Shown here one piece after another: positions 40,725 through 50,587 of a stretch of 64,000 nucleotides of DNA. The DNA comes from JBBDMU01 sp040905685. Lineage in GTDB: Bacteria; Bacteroidota; Rhodothermia; Balneolales; Natronogracilivirgulaceae. Location of the stretch: NCBI GenBank assembly GCA_040905685.1, contig JBBDRB010000104.1:1-64000 (forward strand), given 5' to 3'. The notes under the pieces are model-generated. The model was not told the origin of the DNA, ran no database searches, and saw only the letters and a program-made list of their open reading frames with translations. The first letter of the stretch is position 1. Every line of letters starts with the position of its first letter. Position numbers and translations under genes: made by a program.

Positions 40725-42846
40725 TATTGTATTCGAAGGCTTTAGTACTGCAGTTAACGTTTTCTTTATCGGGGCACTGCTCATTATTTCAGTGGGCATC
40801 TCCTATTGGACCTACAAGAATACAGGCGGACTCTCCGGAACGGTCCGTGGTGTCCTGATTTCCCTCCGGGCCCTGGTTTTCGTGATTTTGTTCCTGCTCC
40901 TGCTCAATCCGGTCTTCCATATTGAGCGGGAAGAACTCATCAAACCGGAAATAGCCGTTTTGCTGGACAACAGCCAGAGCACCGTCATTGAAAAGGGCGA
41001 ATACGCCGGGGAAGAAGCCTATCGCCAGGTTATAGACGATCTTGGCCTGGGCGATACCAGCCAGGTACGCTTTACAACCTATGCTTTTGATTCCGGGTTC
41101 TTTCCGGCCGGTGTGGACACCCTGAGGTTTAACGGATCGGGAACCGATATTAACCAGGCTCTGACGGGCTTCAGAGAGCAGCAGGGCGACGAACAGGCGG
41201 TGATCCTGATAAGCGACGGCATCTTCAACCGGGGCCGCGACCCTACCTACGCCGCCGGGAGGTATACCCTGCCCGTGTTTACCGTTGCACTGGGTGATAC
41301 CTCCCGTCTGGATGATGTGGTGGTGCAAAATGTAAGCAGCAACGGCTCCGGATATAAAAACACGGAATCGCCGGCAGTGGCCACCATATTGAATAATGGT
41401 TTTGCCGATACGGATGTTACCGTTCAACTGAGAAGAGACGGGCAGGTAGTGGATGAGCAGGTTATCCACAGTGATCAGCGCCAATCCGTTTCCGATGTAC
41501 GCTTTGAAATTACGCTGGATGAGGTCGGTTTGCAGCAGTACGAGATCCATATACCCGAAATACAGGGAGAATGGACGACGGCCAACAACCAGGAGGTGTT
41601 CAGTATTGAGGTCCTGGACGACAAGATCCGCATTATGCAGCTTGCCTTCGAGGTGCATCCCGACGTCAGAAGCCTGCGTTCCATCCTGCGTGAAGATGAC
41701 AGCATAGACCTGGATCACAGAACCTGGATATCCGGTGACCGTTTCATAAACGGAGCTTTCCCCCAGAATCCCGATACCCTTGACCTGATCATACTGCAGG
41801 GCTTTCCCTCACCGGCTATCCCGGCCAGCCTGCTTGAACAGGTCCGGGAATTCACCCGTGAACTCCCCGTGCTGTTTCTCTCCGCCCCCCTGATGGATTA
41901 CAGCCTGTTCACGTCCCTGTACGGGGATGCCATGCCGGTAAGGGCCGAGTCGAACGGGGATAAAAGAGAGATTCGACCGCAGGTAAACGCAGACCATCGG
42001 GAACATCCTGTCCTGGATTTGCCGGCCGCCGATCTGGACCGGGCGCCGCCGCTTTTTGCCCCCGTGCAGGGGCTGTCGGCCACCTCGGCGGCCAACGTAC
42101 TGATGAACGCCGCCTTCCGGAACGGGGAGGCGGCCATACCGTTTCTCACCGCCCGCACGGCTGGCAACAGCCGCACCGCTTTGCTTTCGGCCCACGGTTT
42201 TTACCGCTGGTTTTTGAGTCCGGACGAACAGCTAAGAGCCTACACCACCGGACTCATCAATAATATGGTAAAATGGACGGCCTCCCCTCCCGACAGTCGT
42301 CTGCTCGATATTGCTCCGGTCAGCAATGTATTTGAAGAGTCTGAGAATGTCGTCCTGGATGCCTTCCTGCGCAACGAGACTGGTGAGGCCGAAGACGACG
42401 CGGTGATTGAGGTGGAACTGAGCGGAGAGGATTTTTCAGGGCGCTTTTATTCCATGTCCAACCAGGGCATGGGCCAGTACAGGCTGCGCATTGGAAATCT
42501 TCCTGAGGGAATATACCGTTTCAATGCGGTGGCAAAAATGGGGAATCATGCCATGGAAGAACGAAGCGGGGAGTTTTCCGTCGGAAGCACCAACCTGGAA
42601 TTCGTTAACACCGTCCGCAATGACGAATTCCTGACCTACATAGCCGGGCAAACCGGCGGGGCTTTCTTTCCTTTTCAGGAAGCCGACCATCTCACCGGCA
42701 GGTTGCGGCAGGATGGACTGCTGGACATTCAAATCCGCATGACCGGCCGTGATGTGGCTGCCTATCAGAACCCCTTGTGGTTTATTGTAATCCTGATCCT
42801 GCTGTCCGCCGAATGGATCATCCGTAAAGTGGTTGCCTTGCCCTAG
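40702..42846 (+). CDS. VWA-domain membrane protein with a glutamine-amidotransferase-like middle domain
   Basis: The 714-aa protein has two N-terminal membrane helices (about 18-38 and 50-70) and one near the C-terminus (about 688-706). A von Willebrand A domain follows the second helix: A-V-L-L-D-N-S-Q-S-T, a modified MIDAS D-x-S-x-S, and later V-I-L-I-S-D-G. Residues about 310-420 resemble a class I glutamine-amidotransferase fold without its Cys. It follows a MoxR ATPase, its usual partner, which suggests MoxR/VWA-assisted assembly at the membrane. An 18-bp duplication provides two alternative starts; the second (40720) may be the original. Confidence 0.72.
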   Translation: MNYAGLMNIVFEGFSTAVNVFFIGALLIISVGISYWTYKNTGGLSGTVRGVLISLRALVFVILFLLLLNPVFHIEREELIKPEIAVLLDNSQSTVIEKGEYAGEEAYRQVIDDLGLGDTSQVRFTTYAFDSGFFPAGVDTLRFNGSGTDINQALTGFREQQGDEQAVILISDGIFNRGRDPTYAAGRYTLPVFTVALGDTSRLDDVVVQNVSSNGSGYKNTESPAVATILNNGFADTDVTVQLRRDGQVVDEQVIHSDQRQSVSDVRFEITLDEVGLQQYEIHIPEIQGEWTTANNQEVFSIEVLDDKIRIMQLAFEVHPDVRSLRSILREDDSIDLDHRTWISGDRFINGAFPQNPDTLDLIILQGFPSPAIPASLLEQVREFTRELPVLFLSAPLMDYSLFTSLYGDAMPVRAESNGDKREIRPQVNADHREHPVLDLPAADLDRAPPLFAPVQGLSATSAANVLMNAAFRNGEAAIPFLTARTAGNSRTALLSAHGFYRWFLSPDEQLRAYTTGLINNMVKWTASPPDSRLLDIAPVSNVFEESENVVLDAFLRNETGEAEDDAVIEVELSGEDFSGRFYSMSNQGMGQYRLRIGNLPEGIYRFNAVAKMGNHAMEERSGEFSVGSTNLEFVNTVRNDEFLTYIAGQTGGAFFPFQEADHLTGRLRQDGLLDIQIRMTGRDVAAYQNPLWFIVILILLSAEWIIRKVVALP

Positions 42847-42855
42847 CGTGAAAGG

Positions 42856-44982
42856 CTAGGCCTCCTCAAGCTCCGCATTTCTCTTCATTACACTTTCCTG
42901 AATTTCCCGTGGAACCGGTGTGTAGCTGTCGAAGATGCGGGTATGCGTTCCCCGCCCCTGGGTTTTGGATTTAAGCTGGGTGGCATAACGGTAAAGCTCA
43001 CTCAGGGGCACCAGGGCCGTCACCGTCTGGAAAGACCCCTCGGAATCCATCCCCAGTATTTGTCCCCGCCGCGAGGAGAGATCACTCATTACATCCCCCA
43101 TGAATTCCGCGGGGATGGTGGTTTCAATCCGGTAGGTGGGTTCAAGCAGTTGGGGCGCTGCATCTATAAATCCTTTCCTGAATGCCATCATGCCCGCCGT
43201 TTTGAAGGCCGCCTCGTTGGAATCCACAGCGTGCATCGACCCGTCGTATACCGAAACACGGATATCCCGTGCCCGGGACCCGGACAGCGGTCCGGTTTCC
43301 ATTTTCTCCATAATGCCCTTGTATAGGGCCGGCATGAACCGGTTATCGATGACCCCGCCCACAATGCAGTTACGGAATACCAGCTTGCCGCCCCATGGCA
43401 GATCCGTCTCTTCCACCTTGCGGACGGTGAGGTCAGCATATTCGGGCATATCTTCCATAAGCGGCTCGATCAGCATATACACCTCGGCGTACTGTCCGGC
43501 CCCGCCACTCTGCTTCTTGTGCTTATAATGGCTGCGAACGGGTTTTGTTATCGTTTCCCGGTAAGGGATCCCCGGCTGATAAAATTCCACATCCACTTTA
43601 AACCGGCTCTGGAGGCGATGTTTTACCATCGACAGATGCTCTTCCCCCTGTCCGCTGATAATAATCTGTTTCAACTCCTGGCTGTGCTCGATGTTCAGGG
43701 ACGGATCTTCGCGCTGAATCTGGTTCAGCGCCTGTCCCATTCGTTCTTCATTGCCCTGATCCAGCGAACGGATGGCCGCGCGGACCGTCGGTTCGGGATA
43801 CTGCACAGGTTCAATGACCACGTCATAGCCTTTCTCATGAAGGGTATCATTGACATTGGCATCCCTGAGCTTGACCACCGCGCCGATATCACCGGCTTTC
43901 ACTTCCTGCACCTCAATTCGTTTATGCCCCTGCGACAGAAACAGGCTCCCGATCCGGTTCATCCCCCCGGTGCTGTGGTTGACCAGGTCCATGCCGGGTT
44001 TCATGCTCCCGGTCATAGTCTTGAAATACATCAGATCCCCCACATGCTCTTCCGACACCGTTTTAAACAAGAAGGCCGAGGTCCGCCGGTCGGGATCAAT
44101 CACTATGTGGTCGCCATCCGAGCCATTGGCCGGTACCGCCTCTATGGGAGAAGGTGCGACATTGTCGATAAAACCCATGATGCGGCCGGTGCCCATATTG
44201 CGGGCCGCCGAAACACAGAACAGCGGGGTAAAATCACCCTTGGTCATGGCATTGCGCATACCGTTCGTCATTTCGTTCTCCCCCAGGGTGCCCTTCTCAA
44301 AGTAAATGTCCATCAGCACTTCATCGTTTTCGGCGATGGCCTCGATCAGTTCATTATGCAAAAGCTCGGCCTGAGCCTTGTGCGAATCCGGGATGGGTAG
44401 TTTATCGGGCCGTCCTCCGCCCCGCGGAAACTCATACATCGTCATTTTTAACACATCGATGATAGCGTTGAAATCCTCCCGTTCGCTGTACGGATACTGT
44501 ACGGGCACAACCTGCCGGCCGAACAACTCCTTTGCAAGATCCAGGGTTCGCTGAAAATCGGCATGGGGATGGTCTGCTTTATTGATCACAAAAAAGGATG
44601 GGGTGTTGTACTCTTTGGCATATTTCCATAAGATCTCCGTGCCAACCTCGACACCATGCTCGGCATCCAAAACAAAGATGGCCGTATCGGCCACTTTTAA
44701 AGCCCCAAGAACCTCACCTACGTAATCGGCCGTTCCGGGTGTATCGATCAGGTTAATCTTATGTCCCCTCCATTCCAGGTTCGTGAAGGAAGAATAGACC
44801 GACTTCAGCTTCTCGATTTCTACTTCATGATAGTCCGATACCGTATTGCCCTCTTCTACCGAACCTCTTCTGGGCAGAACGCCCGACTCGAACAGCATCG
44901 TTTCTGTCAGGCTTGTTTTACCCGAACCGGAATGACCAAGTAAAACGACATTCCTGACTTTAGACGGATGATAGACATTCAT
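42856..44982 (-). CDS. Elongation factor G paralogue (EF-G-like GTPase)
   Basis: The 708-aa protein has the EF-G domain order: GTPase domain, beta-barrel, and domains III to V. The G1 motif is G-H-S-G-S-G-K-T (16-23), where canonical FusA has A-H-I-D-A-G-K-T. Switch II D-T-P-G-T-A-D-Y and the N-K-A-D motif are present. This matches the EF-G-2/FusA2 subgroup that coexists with the main EF-G and has an unclear, possibly regulatory role. It is not next to ribosomal protein or str-operon genes. Its stop lies 10 bp from the convergent VWA gene stop. Confidence 0.87.
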   Translation of the reverse strand: MNVYHPSKVRNVVLLGHSGSGKTSLTETMLFESGVLPRRGSVEEGNTVSDYHEVEIEKLKSVYSSFTNLEWRGHKINLIDTPGTADYVGEVLGALKVADTAIFVLDAEHGVEVGTEILWKYAKEYNTPSFFVINKADHPHADFQRTLDLAKELFGRQVVPVQYPYSEREDFNAIIDVLKMTMYEFPRGGGRPDKLPIPDSHKAQAELLHNELIEAIAENDEVLMDIYFEKGTLGENEMTNGMRNAMTKGDFTPLFCVSAARNMGTGRIMGFIDNVAPSPIEAVPANGSDGDHIVIDPDRRTSAFLFKTVSEEHVGDLMYFKTMTGSMKPGMDLVNHSTGGMNRIGSLFLSQGHKRIEVQEVKAGDIGAVVKLRDANVNDTLHEKGYDVVIEPVQYPEPTVRAAIRSLDQGNEERMGQALNQIQREDPSLNIEHSQELKQIIISGQGEEHLSMVKHRLQSRFKVDVEFYQPGIPYRETITKPVRSHYKHKKQSGGAGQYAEVYMLIEPLMEDMPEYADLTVRKVEETDLPWGGKLVFRNCIVGGVIDNRFMPALYKGIMEKMETGPLSGSRARDIRVSVYDGSMHAVDSNEAAFKTAGMMAFRKGFIDAAPQLLEPTYRIETTIPAEFMGDVMSDLSSRRGQILGMDSEGSFQTVTALVPLSELYRYATQLKSKTQGRGTHTRIFDSYTPVPREIQESVMKRNAELEEA

Positions 44983-45240
44983 ATGCTATTCCTTTTTGGC
45001 TGGCTAAATAGTTATGAAATTTAATTTGGGAAAAACGTAGGTAAAAGGAAAGAAGAAATACCTGATGCCCGTGCAGAATTTTGTATCCGCTGAGTATTTA
45101 GATATCTTATACAGACCTTTATTTCTGTTTTACTCTTGCTATGGCTGCATACAGGCCATTTAGCTGTCGTAATACTCCCGGTCAAAACAGCTTCAGGCTG
45201 CTGTGGCTTAACATTAGAATCGTCTAATAAATCCTGCCCC

Positions 45241-45960
45241 ATGTATTTTGTATTTGATATAGAGTCGGTCCCTGATTTTGATCTGCTTCGTGACCTGCTG
45301 GATAATGCTGATCCCGACGATGATCTGATATTGGAACTGGCCTGCGAAGAGCTCACCAAAAGCAAGACCGGTTTCCTGCCTCCAATGTGCCACAGGATGG
45401 TATCCTGGGTAGGCTTATGGATCGACAACCTGGGCAATCCGAAACAGAAGGCCGCCTGGACCGGCAGGGATGAAAAGCAGGGCCTGGTTGAGCTTTGCGA
45501 CGCGCTGAATACGTATAAGGACTTTGGATTAATTCATCACAACGGCCGGGGTTTTGATTTGCCGCTGGTGACCTACCGGGCCATGAAGCATGGGTTGCAG
45601 TTGCCGCTGCGTCTAAACAATCATGAAATTAAATACCGTTTCAGCAAAGAGAATATCGACCTGATTGATCAGTTCAGCAATTTTGGCGCCAGCTCATGGC
45701 CGAAGCTCAAGCATATCGGGACCCTGGTCGGCATACCGGTAAAAAAAACGGGACAAGGCGATCAGGTGCTGACCATGTTCCGTGAAGGGGAACTCGATAA
45801 AATTGAGCGCTATTGCTATGAAGATGTAGTGGCAACCTACCTGGTTTGGCTTCATCTGAAGTATACCATCGGGGATATGAACAAGGAGCATTTCGATAAC
45901 CTTCGGGACCGGGCCATGCAAAAGCTGTCCGAAATCCAGACCGATCTGGATAATGCCTGA
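45241..45960 (+). CDS. Predicted 3'-5' exonuclease related to the PolB exonuclease domain
   Basis: The 239-aa product starts at the ATG at 45241; family members begin M-Y-x-V-F-D-I-E, and the frame upstream to 45136 is not homologous. DEDD-type catalytic residues are D6 and E8 in F-D-I-E-S-V-P-D, D106 in H-N-G-R-G-F-D-L-P, and D195 in Y-C-Y-E-D-V-V-A. This fits the PolB-related predicted exonuclease family (COG3298 type), whose physiological substrate is unknown. It is monocistronic; 44983-45240 upstream is a divergent promoter region with no other gene. Confidence 0.8.
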   Translation: MYFVFDIESVPDFDLLRDLLDNADPDDDLILELACEELTKSKTGFLPPMCHRMVSWVGLWIDNLGNPKQKAAWTGRDEKQGLVELCDALNTYKDFGLIHHNGRGFDLPLVTYRAMKHGLQLPLRLNNHEIKYRFSKENIDLIDQFSNFGASSWPKLKHIGTLVGIPVKKTGQGDQVLTMFREGELDKIERYCYEDVVATYLVWLHLKYTIGDMNKEHFDNLRDRAMQKLSEIQTDLDNA

Positions 45961-46073
45961 CCGTTTCCTGGCATTGTAAAAATTTGTTAATTATTAATTA
46001 ATACAAAAGATTTATTTATAAGGCCGTTGTAATACCTGGGAATTTTAAACTTTAAAAAATTATAAGGAATACG

Positions 46074-46634
46074 ATGCTAAAATTTTTATCTGCTTTTATA
46101 CTTGTCATTACCATGATCGGTTGTGAAGCTGAAACAGAATCCGAGACGTCTGCTGCTGATGCTCCCGCCGAAAATCCAATGGCTGGACAGATGCAGGATC
46201 AAATGCCGCAGATAGAGGTCTCCGATGATGAACTGCAATCGTTTGTCAACATTGCGGTGGAAGCCCGGCAGATCCAGTCGGAATCACAAATGGAGATGCT
46301 GGCCGTTGTGGAAGACGAGGGCATAGAAGTGGAAACGTATAACCAGATCGCCCAGGGACTCCAAACGGGTCAATCCCAGGATGAAATTGACGTAACTCCG
46401 GAAGATATGGATAAGTTTAACCGGGCGTCCGAATCAATCGGGGAAATAGAGCAGGAAATGGAACAGACGATGGCTTCTGCCGCCGAAGAAGAAGGCATTA
46501 ACATGGAGCGGTTCCAGGAAATCAACATGGCCATTCAGCAGGATCCCGAACTTCAGCAGCGAACACAGCAGCTGATGCAGGATTCCGGTATGCAACAGCC
46601 CGGGCCTCCCCCCCAACAGCCTGATAACAACTAA
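46074..46634 (+). CDS. DUF4168 lipoprotein
   Basis: The 186-aa protein has a lipoprotein signal ending M-I-G-C (Cys17), an acidic linker, then a helical DUF4168-type domain starting at about residue 45 (V-S-D-D-E-L-Q-S-F-V-N-I). A second, similar helical block (about 100-160) and a Gln/Pro-rich tail follow. A usable TAAGGA ribosome-binding site lies upstream of the ATG. DUF4168 proteins are periplasmic with no known function. Single gene, convergent with glgC. Confidence 0.75.
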   Translation: MLKFLSAFILVITMIGCEAETESETSAADAPAENPMAGQMQDQMPQIEVSDDELQSFVNIAVEARQIQSESQMEMLAVVEDEGIEVETYNQIAQGLQTGQSQDEIDVTPEDMDKFNRASESIGEIEQEMEQTMASAAEEEGINMERFQEINMAIQQDPELQQRTQQLMQDSGMQQPGPPPQQPDNN

Positions 46635-46648
46635 AGGCTGCCGGCTAA

Positions 46649-46685
46649 AAAGGTAAAAAGGGTGAAGATCCATCCTTTTGCCTTT
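46649..46685. terminator. Candidate terminator hairpin between the DUF4168 gene and glgC
   Basis: AAAGGTAAAAAGG (46649-46661) can pair with CCTTTTGCCTTT (46674-46685) with one G.U pair and one bulged A. It lies in the short gap between two convergent genes and could serve both. Confidence 0.4.
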
Positions 46686-46686
46686 C

Positions 46687-47961
46687 TTATTCTCCGATTA
46701 CCGTTCCGTGGTTTATTACCCCCCCCTTGATGACAATGATGACCCCGTCAACAATGGAGTAATGCTCACTTACCTCATCTTTCAGGTGATCTCCCCCAAT
46801 TATACGCACATCATTGCCAATGCGGCTGTTCTTATCCACAATAGCATGTTCAATATGACAGCGTTGCCCGATGCCCACCGCCGGAATCCCGCTTTCTCCT
46901 CTGAGTTCATCCATGGAGGAATAGTAATCATTGCCCATAATAATAGATTCGCTTATGGTGGTTTCGAATCCAATGCGTGAACGGATTCCGATAATGGACC
47001 GCCGGATATGACCGGCTTCGATGATGGAACCCTCGGCAACCATACCTCTGTCGAGCCGTGTCCCTGAAACCTTGGACCCGGGAAGCAGACGGGCACGCGT
47101 GTAGATCATTTTGTCTTTGGCATACAGGTCAAACTGAGGAAGATCGTCGGTCAAGGCCAGGTTGGCCTCATAAAACGATTTAATGGTCCCAATATCCGTC
47201 CAGTAGCCGGTGTAATTATAGCTGCATACTTTGAGGGTAGAGGCTATGGCATTAGGTATGATCTCCTTGCCGAAATCTTTTGCCTCCGGGTGTTCTTCAA
47301 ACAGTTTATACAGTGTCTGCTTGTTGAAGATGTAAATGCCCATAGAGGCCAGATATTCCCTGCCCTGCTCCTTTAACTCATCCGGCACATTCGATTTCCA
47401 GTCTCCCAGGGCATCTTTCTCCGGTTTTTCGATGAACGAGCGTATCACGCCCTCCTTATCATTTTTCATGATGCCAAAACCGGTTGCCTCATCGGCGATC
47501 ACGGGAATGGTTGCCACGGTCAGCTCAGAGCCGCTATCCCTGTGTGCTCTCAGCATTCTGGCAAAATCCATCTGGTACAATTGATCACCTGATAAGATCA
47601 GGACATAATCACAGTCCTGGTCTTCCAGGTGATGAAAAGTTTGCCTGACCGCGTCGGCCGTTCCCTGAAACCAAAGCTGAGAATAGGGCGTTTGTTCGGC
47701 CGCCAGAACATCCACAAAACCACTGCTGAACAAATCGAACTGATAGGTGTTTTTTATATGCCTGTTCAGGGAAGCTGAATTATACTGGGTCAGCACAAAT
47801 ATGCGCTTGATGCTGGAGTGGAGGCAGTTGGAAATGGGGATATCAACCAGGCGATATTTGCCGCCAATGGGTACGGCCGGTTTGGATCGCTTGCTGGTTA
47901 ACGGCTCCAGACGGGTCCCTCTTCCTCCCCCGAGGATTACAGCTATGGTTGAGTCTGTCAT
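46687..47961 (-). CDS. glgC: Glucose-1-phosphate adenylyltransferase
   Basis: The 424-aa enzyme has the nucleotidyltransferase signature G-G-G-R-G-T-R-L-E-P-L-T-S-K-R-S-K-P-A-V-P at about 11-31, G-G-K-Y-R-L-V-D-I-P-I-S-N, the metal-site S-G-D-Q-L-Y-Q-M-D-F, and Y-W-T-D-I-G-T-I. A left-handed beta-helix acyltransferase-like domain forms the C-terminus. It makes ADP-glucose for glycogen, used by the glycogen synthase encoded just upstream, whose stop overlaps the glgC start by four bases. Confidence 0.94.
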   Translation of the reverse strand: MTDSTIAVILGGGRGTRLEPLTSKRSKPAVPIGGKYRLVDIPISNCLHSSIKRIFVLTQYNSASLNRHIKNTYQFDLFSSGFVDVLAAEQTPYSQLWFQGTADAVRQTFHHLEDQDCDYVLILSGDQLYQMDFARMLRAHRDSGSELTVATIPVIADEATGFGIMKNDKEGVIRSFIEKPEKDALGDWKSNVPDELKEQGREYLASMGIYIFNKQTLYKLFEEHPEAKDFGKEIIPNAIASTLKVCSYNYTGYWTDIGTIKSFYEANLALTDDLPQFDLYAKDKMIYTRARLLPGSKVSGTRLDRGMVAEGSIIEAGHIRRSIIGIRSRIGFETTISESIIMGNDYYSSMDELRGESGIPAVGIGQRCHIEHAIVDKNSRIGNDVRIIGGDHLKDEVSEHYSIVDGVIIVIKGGVINHGTVIGE

Positions 47962-49406
47962 TTTTTACCTCTCTGTATTAGTTCAAGATACATCAGCCTG
48001 TAACGAGCCACTGATTTACGCCATGAGAAATCCAATGATAAAGCTTTACTCTGCAAGTTCCACAATAACGTCTTATCATGAAAAACTTTTAATGCTCTGA
48101 TCAGGGCATGGTGAGCATCCTCGAGGGTAAAATCATCGAACCGGATCCCATAGCCGCCTTTCGCCGAGAAATCGATTACCGTATCCAGTAAACCGCCTAC
48201 ACTCCGCACGATCGGCAGGGTACCGTATCGCATGGCATACATCTGGTTGAGTCCGCACGGCTCAAACCGGGACGGCATAATGATAAAATCGGATCCGGCA
48301 TACATCCGATGGGCCAGCTTTTCATTATATTCCAGGGAAGCGTCAAAGTATCCAACATATCCGCCCTTCATGCTGTTGAACCGGTAATGCAGTTCCGGGT
48401 CCCCGGTTCCAAGAATAATAAACCCCGCTTTGCCACCGGCGTCCAAAAAACGACCGATCAGGTCCGGTAAAAGATCGGCTCCCTTTTGTTCGGTAAGCCG
48501 GCCGATAAAGGAAATGACCGGGTATTCCGGGTTAAGTGAAAATTGCTCACACAGGGCCTGTTTATTGGCCGCTTTACCCGGACCCAGGTTTTTTTTGTTG
48601 AACTTCTTTTTGATCAGCGTATCCGTCCCTGGGTTCCATACGTTCAGGTCTATGCCGTTCACGATACCCGTCGATTTGTCTACCTCCTGCAGGAATATGG
48701 GTTCCAGCCCCAGGCTGTCCGTCCTGAGTTCCTTCAAATAGGTTTTGGAGACGGTGCTTATCTGCCAGCAGGTCCTTAGTCCGCAGGCTAATGCGTTAAT
48801 CTGGCCATTCCAGTACAGCAGGCCTTCGCTGACGGCATCCAGCTTCGGCAACAGGGCCCTGTAATTCAAATCGTACCAGCCCTGGTAGTGGCCGTTATGG
48901 ATGGTCAGAATGGACGGGATATTTTTAAATTCATGATAAACCGGTGCCCCTTTCATTAACAGGGGAATAAAAGCCGTATGGTGATCATGGCAATGGATGA
49001 TATCCGGTTTGTCTTTTTGGGATTTCAGCCAGTCCAGTACCGCCAGCTGAAAGGAGACGTAGCGTTCCGCCTCATCGTGATAGACGATACCCGTGGTCAC
49101 GTCGGCATAAATTCCCGGGCGGTCCAGCAATCCGGGAATATCGACAACATAGACGGGGAAGCCAAGCGAATCGCCGGCCTCACGCTGTATGCTGTAGGCA
49201 ATGCGTCTGTCCCCCAGGCGGATGTATCCCTTATGCGAGGTCTCAAAGCGATGTGCGGCAACCCAGGCAGTCTGGTATTTGGGTAAAATAACACGGCAGT
49301 CCATGTCCTGCTTGTTCATATAGCCGGGCAAGCTTCCGACAACATCCCCTAAACCTCCAACCTTGGCAACTGGATAACACTCGGCGCTAACGTGAAGTAC
49401 CTGCAT
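47958..49406 (-). CDS. glgA: Glycogen synthase (ADP-glucose type)
   Basis: The 482-aa GT5 enzyme starts with the K-V-G-G-L-G-D-V-V-G-S-L-P motif (about 16-28), which binds ADP-glucose. The C-terminal GT-B domain has S-F-I-G-R-L-T-E-Q-K-G and the S-R-F-E-P-C-G-L-N-Q-M-Y-A-M-R-Y-G-T-L-P-I-V-containing region. It elongates alpha-1,4-glucan. First gene of a two-gene operon with glgC. The 245-bp gap upstream (49407-49651) is an AT-rich divergent promoter region with no other gene seen. Confidence 0.94.
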   Translation of the reverse strand: MQVLHVSAECYPVAKVGGLGDVVGSLPGYMNKQDMDCRVILPKYQTAWVAAHRFETSHKGYIRLGDRRIAYSIQREAGDSLGFPVYVVDIPGLLDRPGIYADVTTGIVYHDEAERYVSFQLAVLDWLKSQKDKPDIIHCHDHHTAFIPLLMKGAPVYHEFKNIPSILTIHNGHYQGWYDLNYRALLPKLDAVSEGLLYWNGQINALACGLRTCWQISTVSKTYLKELRTDSLGLEPIFLQEVDKSTGIVNGIDLNVWNPGTDTLIKKKFNKKNLGPGKAANKQALCEQFSLNPEYPVISFIGRLTEQKGADLLPDLIGRFLDAGGKAGFIILGTGDPELHYRFNSMKGGYVGYFDASLEYNEKLAHRMYAGSDFIIMPSRFEPCGLNQMYAMRYGTLPIVRSVGGLLDTVIDFSAKGGYGIRFDDFTLEDAHHALIRALKVFHDKTLLWNLQSKALSLDFSWRKSVARYRLMYLELIQRGKK

Positions 49407-49651
49407 ATTCTCTGATAGTTTAATAATGGCTTTGGCCAGGCAAGGATGAACTAATTTGCGGTTCGATCTGAAGAATAGGTTAAGTCCCCTGACAGTTGCC
49501 TGAGGACGTTGAACTTAAAAAATAAAGAACTAGACCTTATAAAAAAAATGATTTACCCTTATAGCAGCTTAGGGTATTGTCGCAGCACTTTGTTATTACA
49601 TCCTTAGTTGATAAATTACTTTTGCCTTCAGCATAATCCACAGCGTATTTT

Positions 49652-50587
49652 ATGACTCCCGTACTAAGTTTAATAGAGGTCAGCAAGCATTTCGGAAAGA
49701 CCACGGCGGTCGACCGTGCCGGGTTTGAGGTACCAAAAGGCCACATTTACGGCATATTGGGACCAAACGGTGCCGGAAAGACCACGACGCTGCGCATGGT
49801 CAACAATATCATGATCCCGGATGAGGGAACCATACTGATCAGGGGAGAGCCGGTCTCCCGGAGTACCCAGGATCTGGTGGGCTATCTGCCGGAAGAACGC
49901 GGATTGTATAAAAAGATGAAGGTTTTTGAACAGCTCTTTTATCTTACCCGGCTGAAAGGGCTTACCGCCGGCCAGGCCCGGCGCACCCTCGACTACTGGC
50001 TTGGCCGGTTTGAAGCCCAAACCTGGGCGAAGAAAGAGATCGGTGAACTGTCAAAGGGCATGCAGCAGAAGATCCAGTTTATTGCGACCATAGCCCATGA
50101 TCCGGAGATTTGCATTTTTGACGAACCCTTCAGCGGACTCGATCCCATAAACAGCGAACTGCTTAAAAAAATAATCCTTGAATTGCGCGACAGGGGTAAA
50201 AGCATCATCTTTGCCACCCACCGGATGGAGCAGGTGGAGCAAATGTGCGATTACATATGTCTGTTCAACAAAGGAAAAGTAATACTGGAAGGCAAACTGG
50301 ACGAGATCAGGCGATCATACGGTTCCAATACCGTACAGCTTAGCTTTTCGGGGGACGGTTCCTTTATAGACCGTTTTGACGATGTCCGCGTGAATAACAG
50401 ATCGGCTAATTTCGCCGAGATACGCCTGTTGAACGGCAAGAGCGAACAGGAGCTGCTCCATGAAGCTATACGTCATGTTGATATTCAAAAGTTCGAATTT
50501 CTGCAGCCTTCCCTCAACGAAATATTCATCTCTGCGGTAGGGAAAAACAATGGGTCCCAGGAACAAACAAGGGTCCAGACGCCATGA
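49652..50587 (+). CDS. ABC transporter ATP-binding protein (NatA-like)
   Basis: The 311-aa ATPase has Walker A G-P-N-G-A-G-K-T (37-44), signature L-S-K-G-M-Q-Q-K, Walker B I-F-D-E-P-F-S-G-L-D and H-loop A-T-H-R-M-E, followed by a DUF4162-type C-terminal domain. These are features of NatA-type exporter ATPases. The permease gene overlaps its stop by four bases. Confidence 0.9.
   Translation: MTPVLSLIEVSKHFGKTTAVDRAGFEVPKGHIYGILGPNGAGKTTTLRMVNNIMIPDEGTILIRGEPVSRSTQDLVGYLPEERGLYKKMKVFEQLFYLTRLKGLTAGQARRTLDYWLGRFEAQTWAKKEIGELSKGMQQKIQFIATIAHDPEICIFDEPFSGLDPINSELLKKIILELRDRGKSIIFATHRMEQVEQMCDYICLFNKGKVILEGKLDEIRRSYGSNTVQLSFSGDGSFIDRFDDVRVNNRSANFAEIRLLNGKSEQELLHEAIRHVDIQKFEFLQPSLNEIFISAVGKNNGSQEQTRVQTP

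Noticed and set aside
42838..42862. CCTAGC/GGCTAGG hairpin between the VWA gene and the EF-G paralogue
   Set aside because: The stem is six base pairs, mostly made of the two stop codons and their surroundings, with no T-run; too weak to call a terminator.
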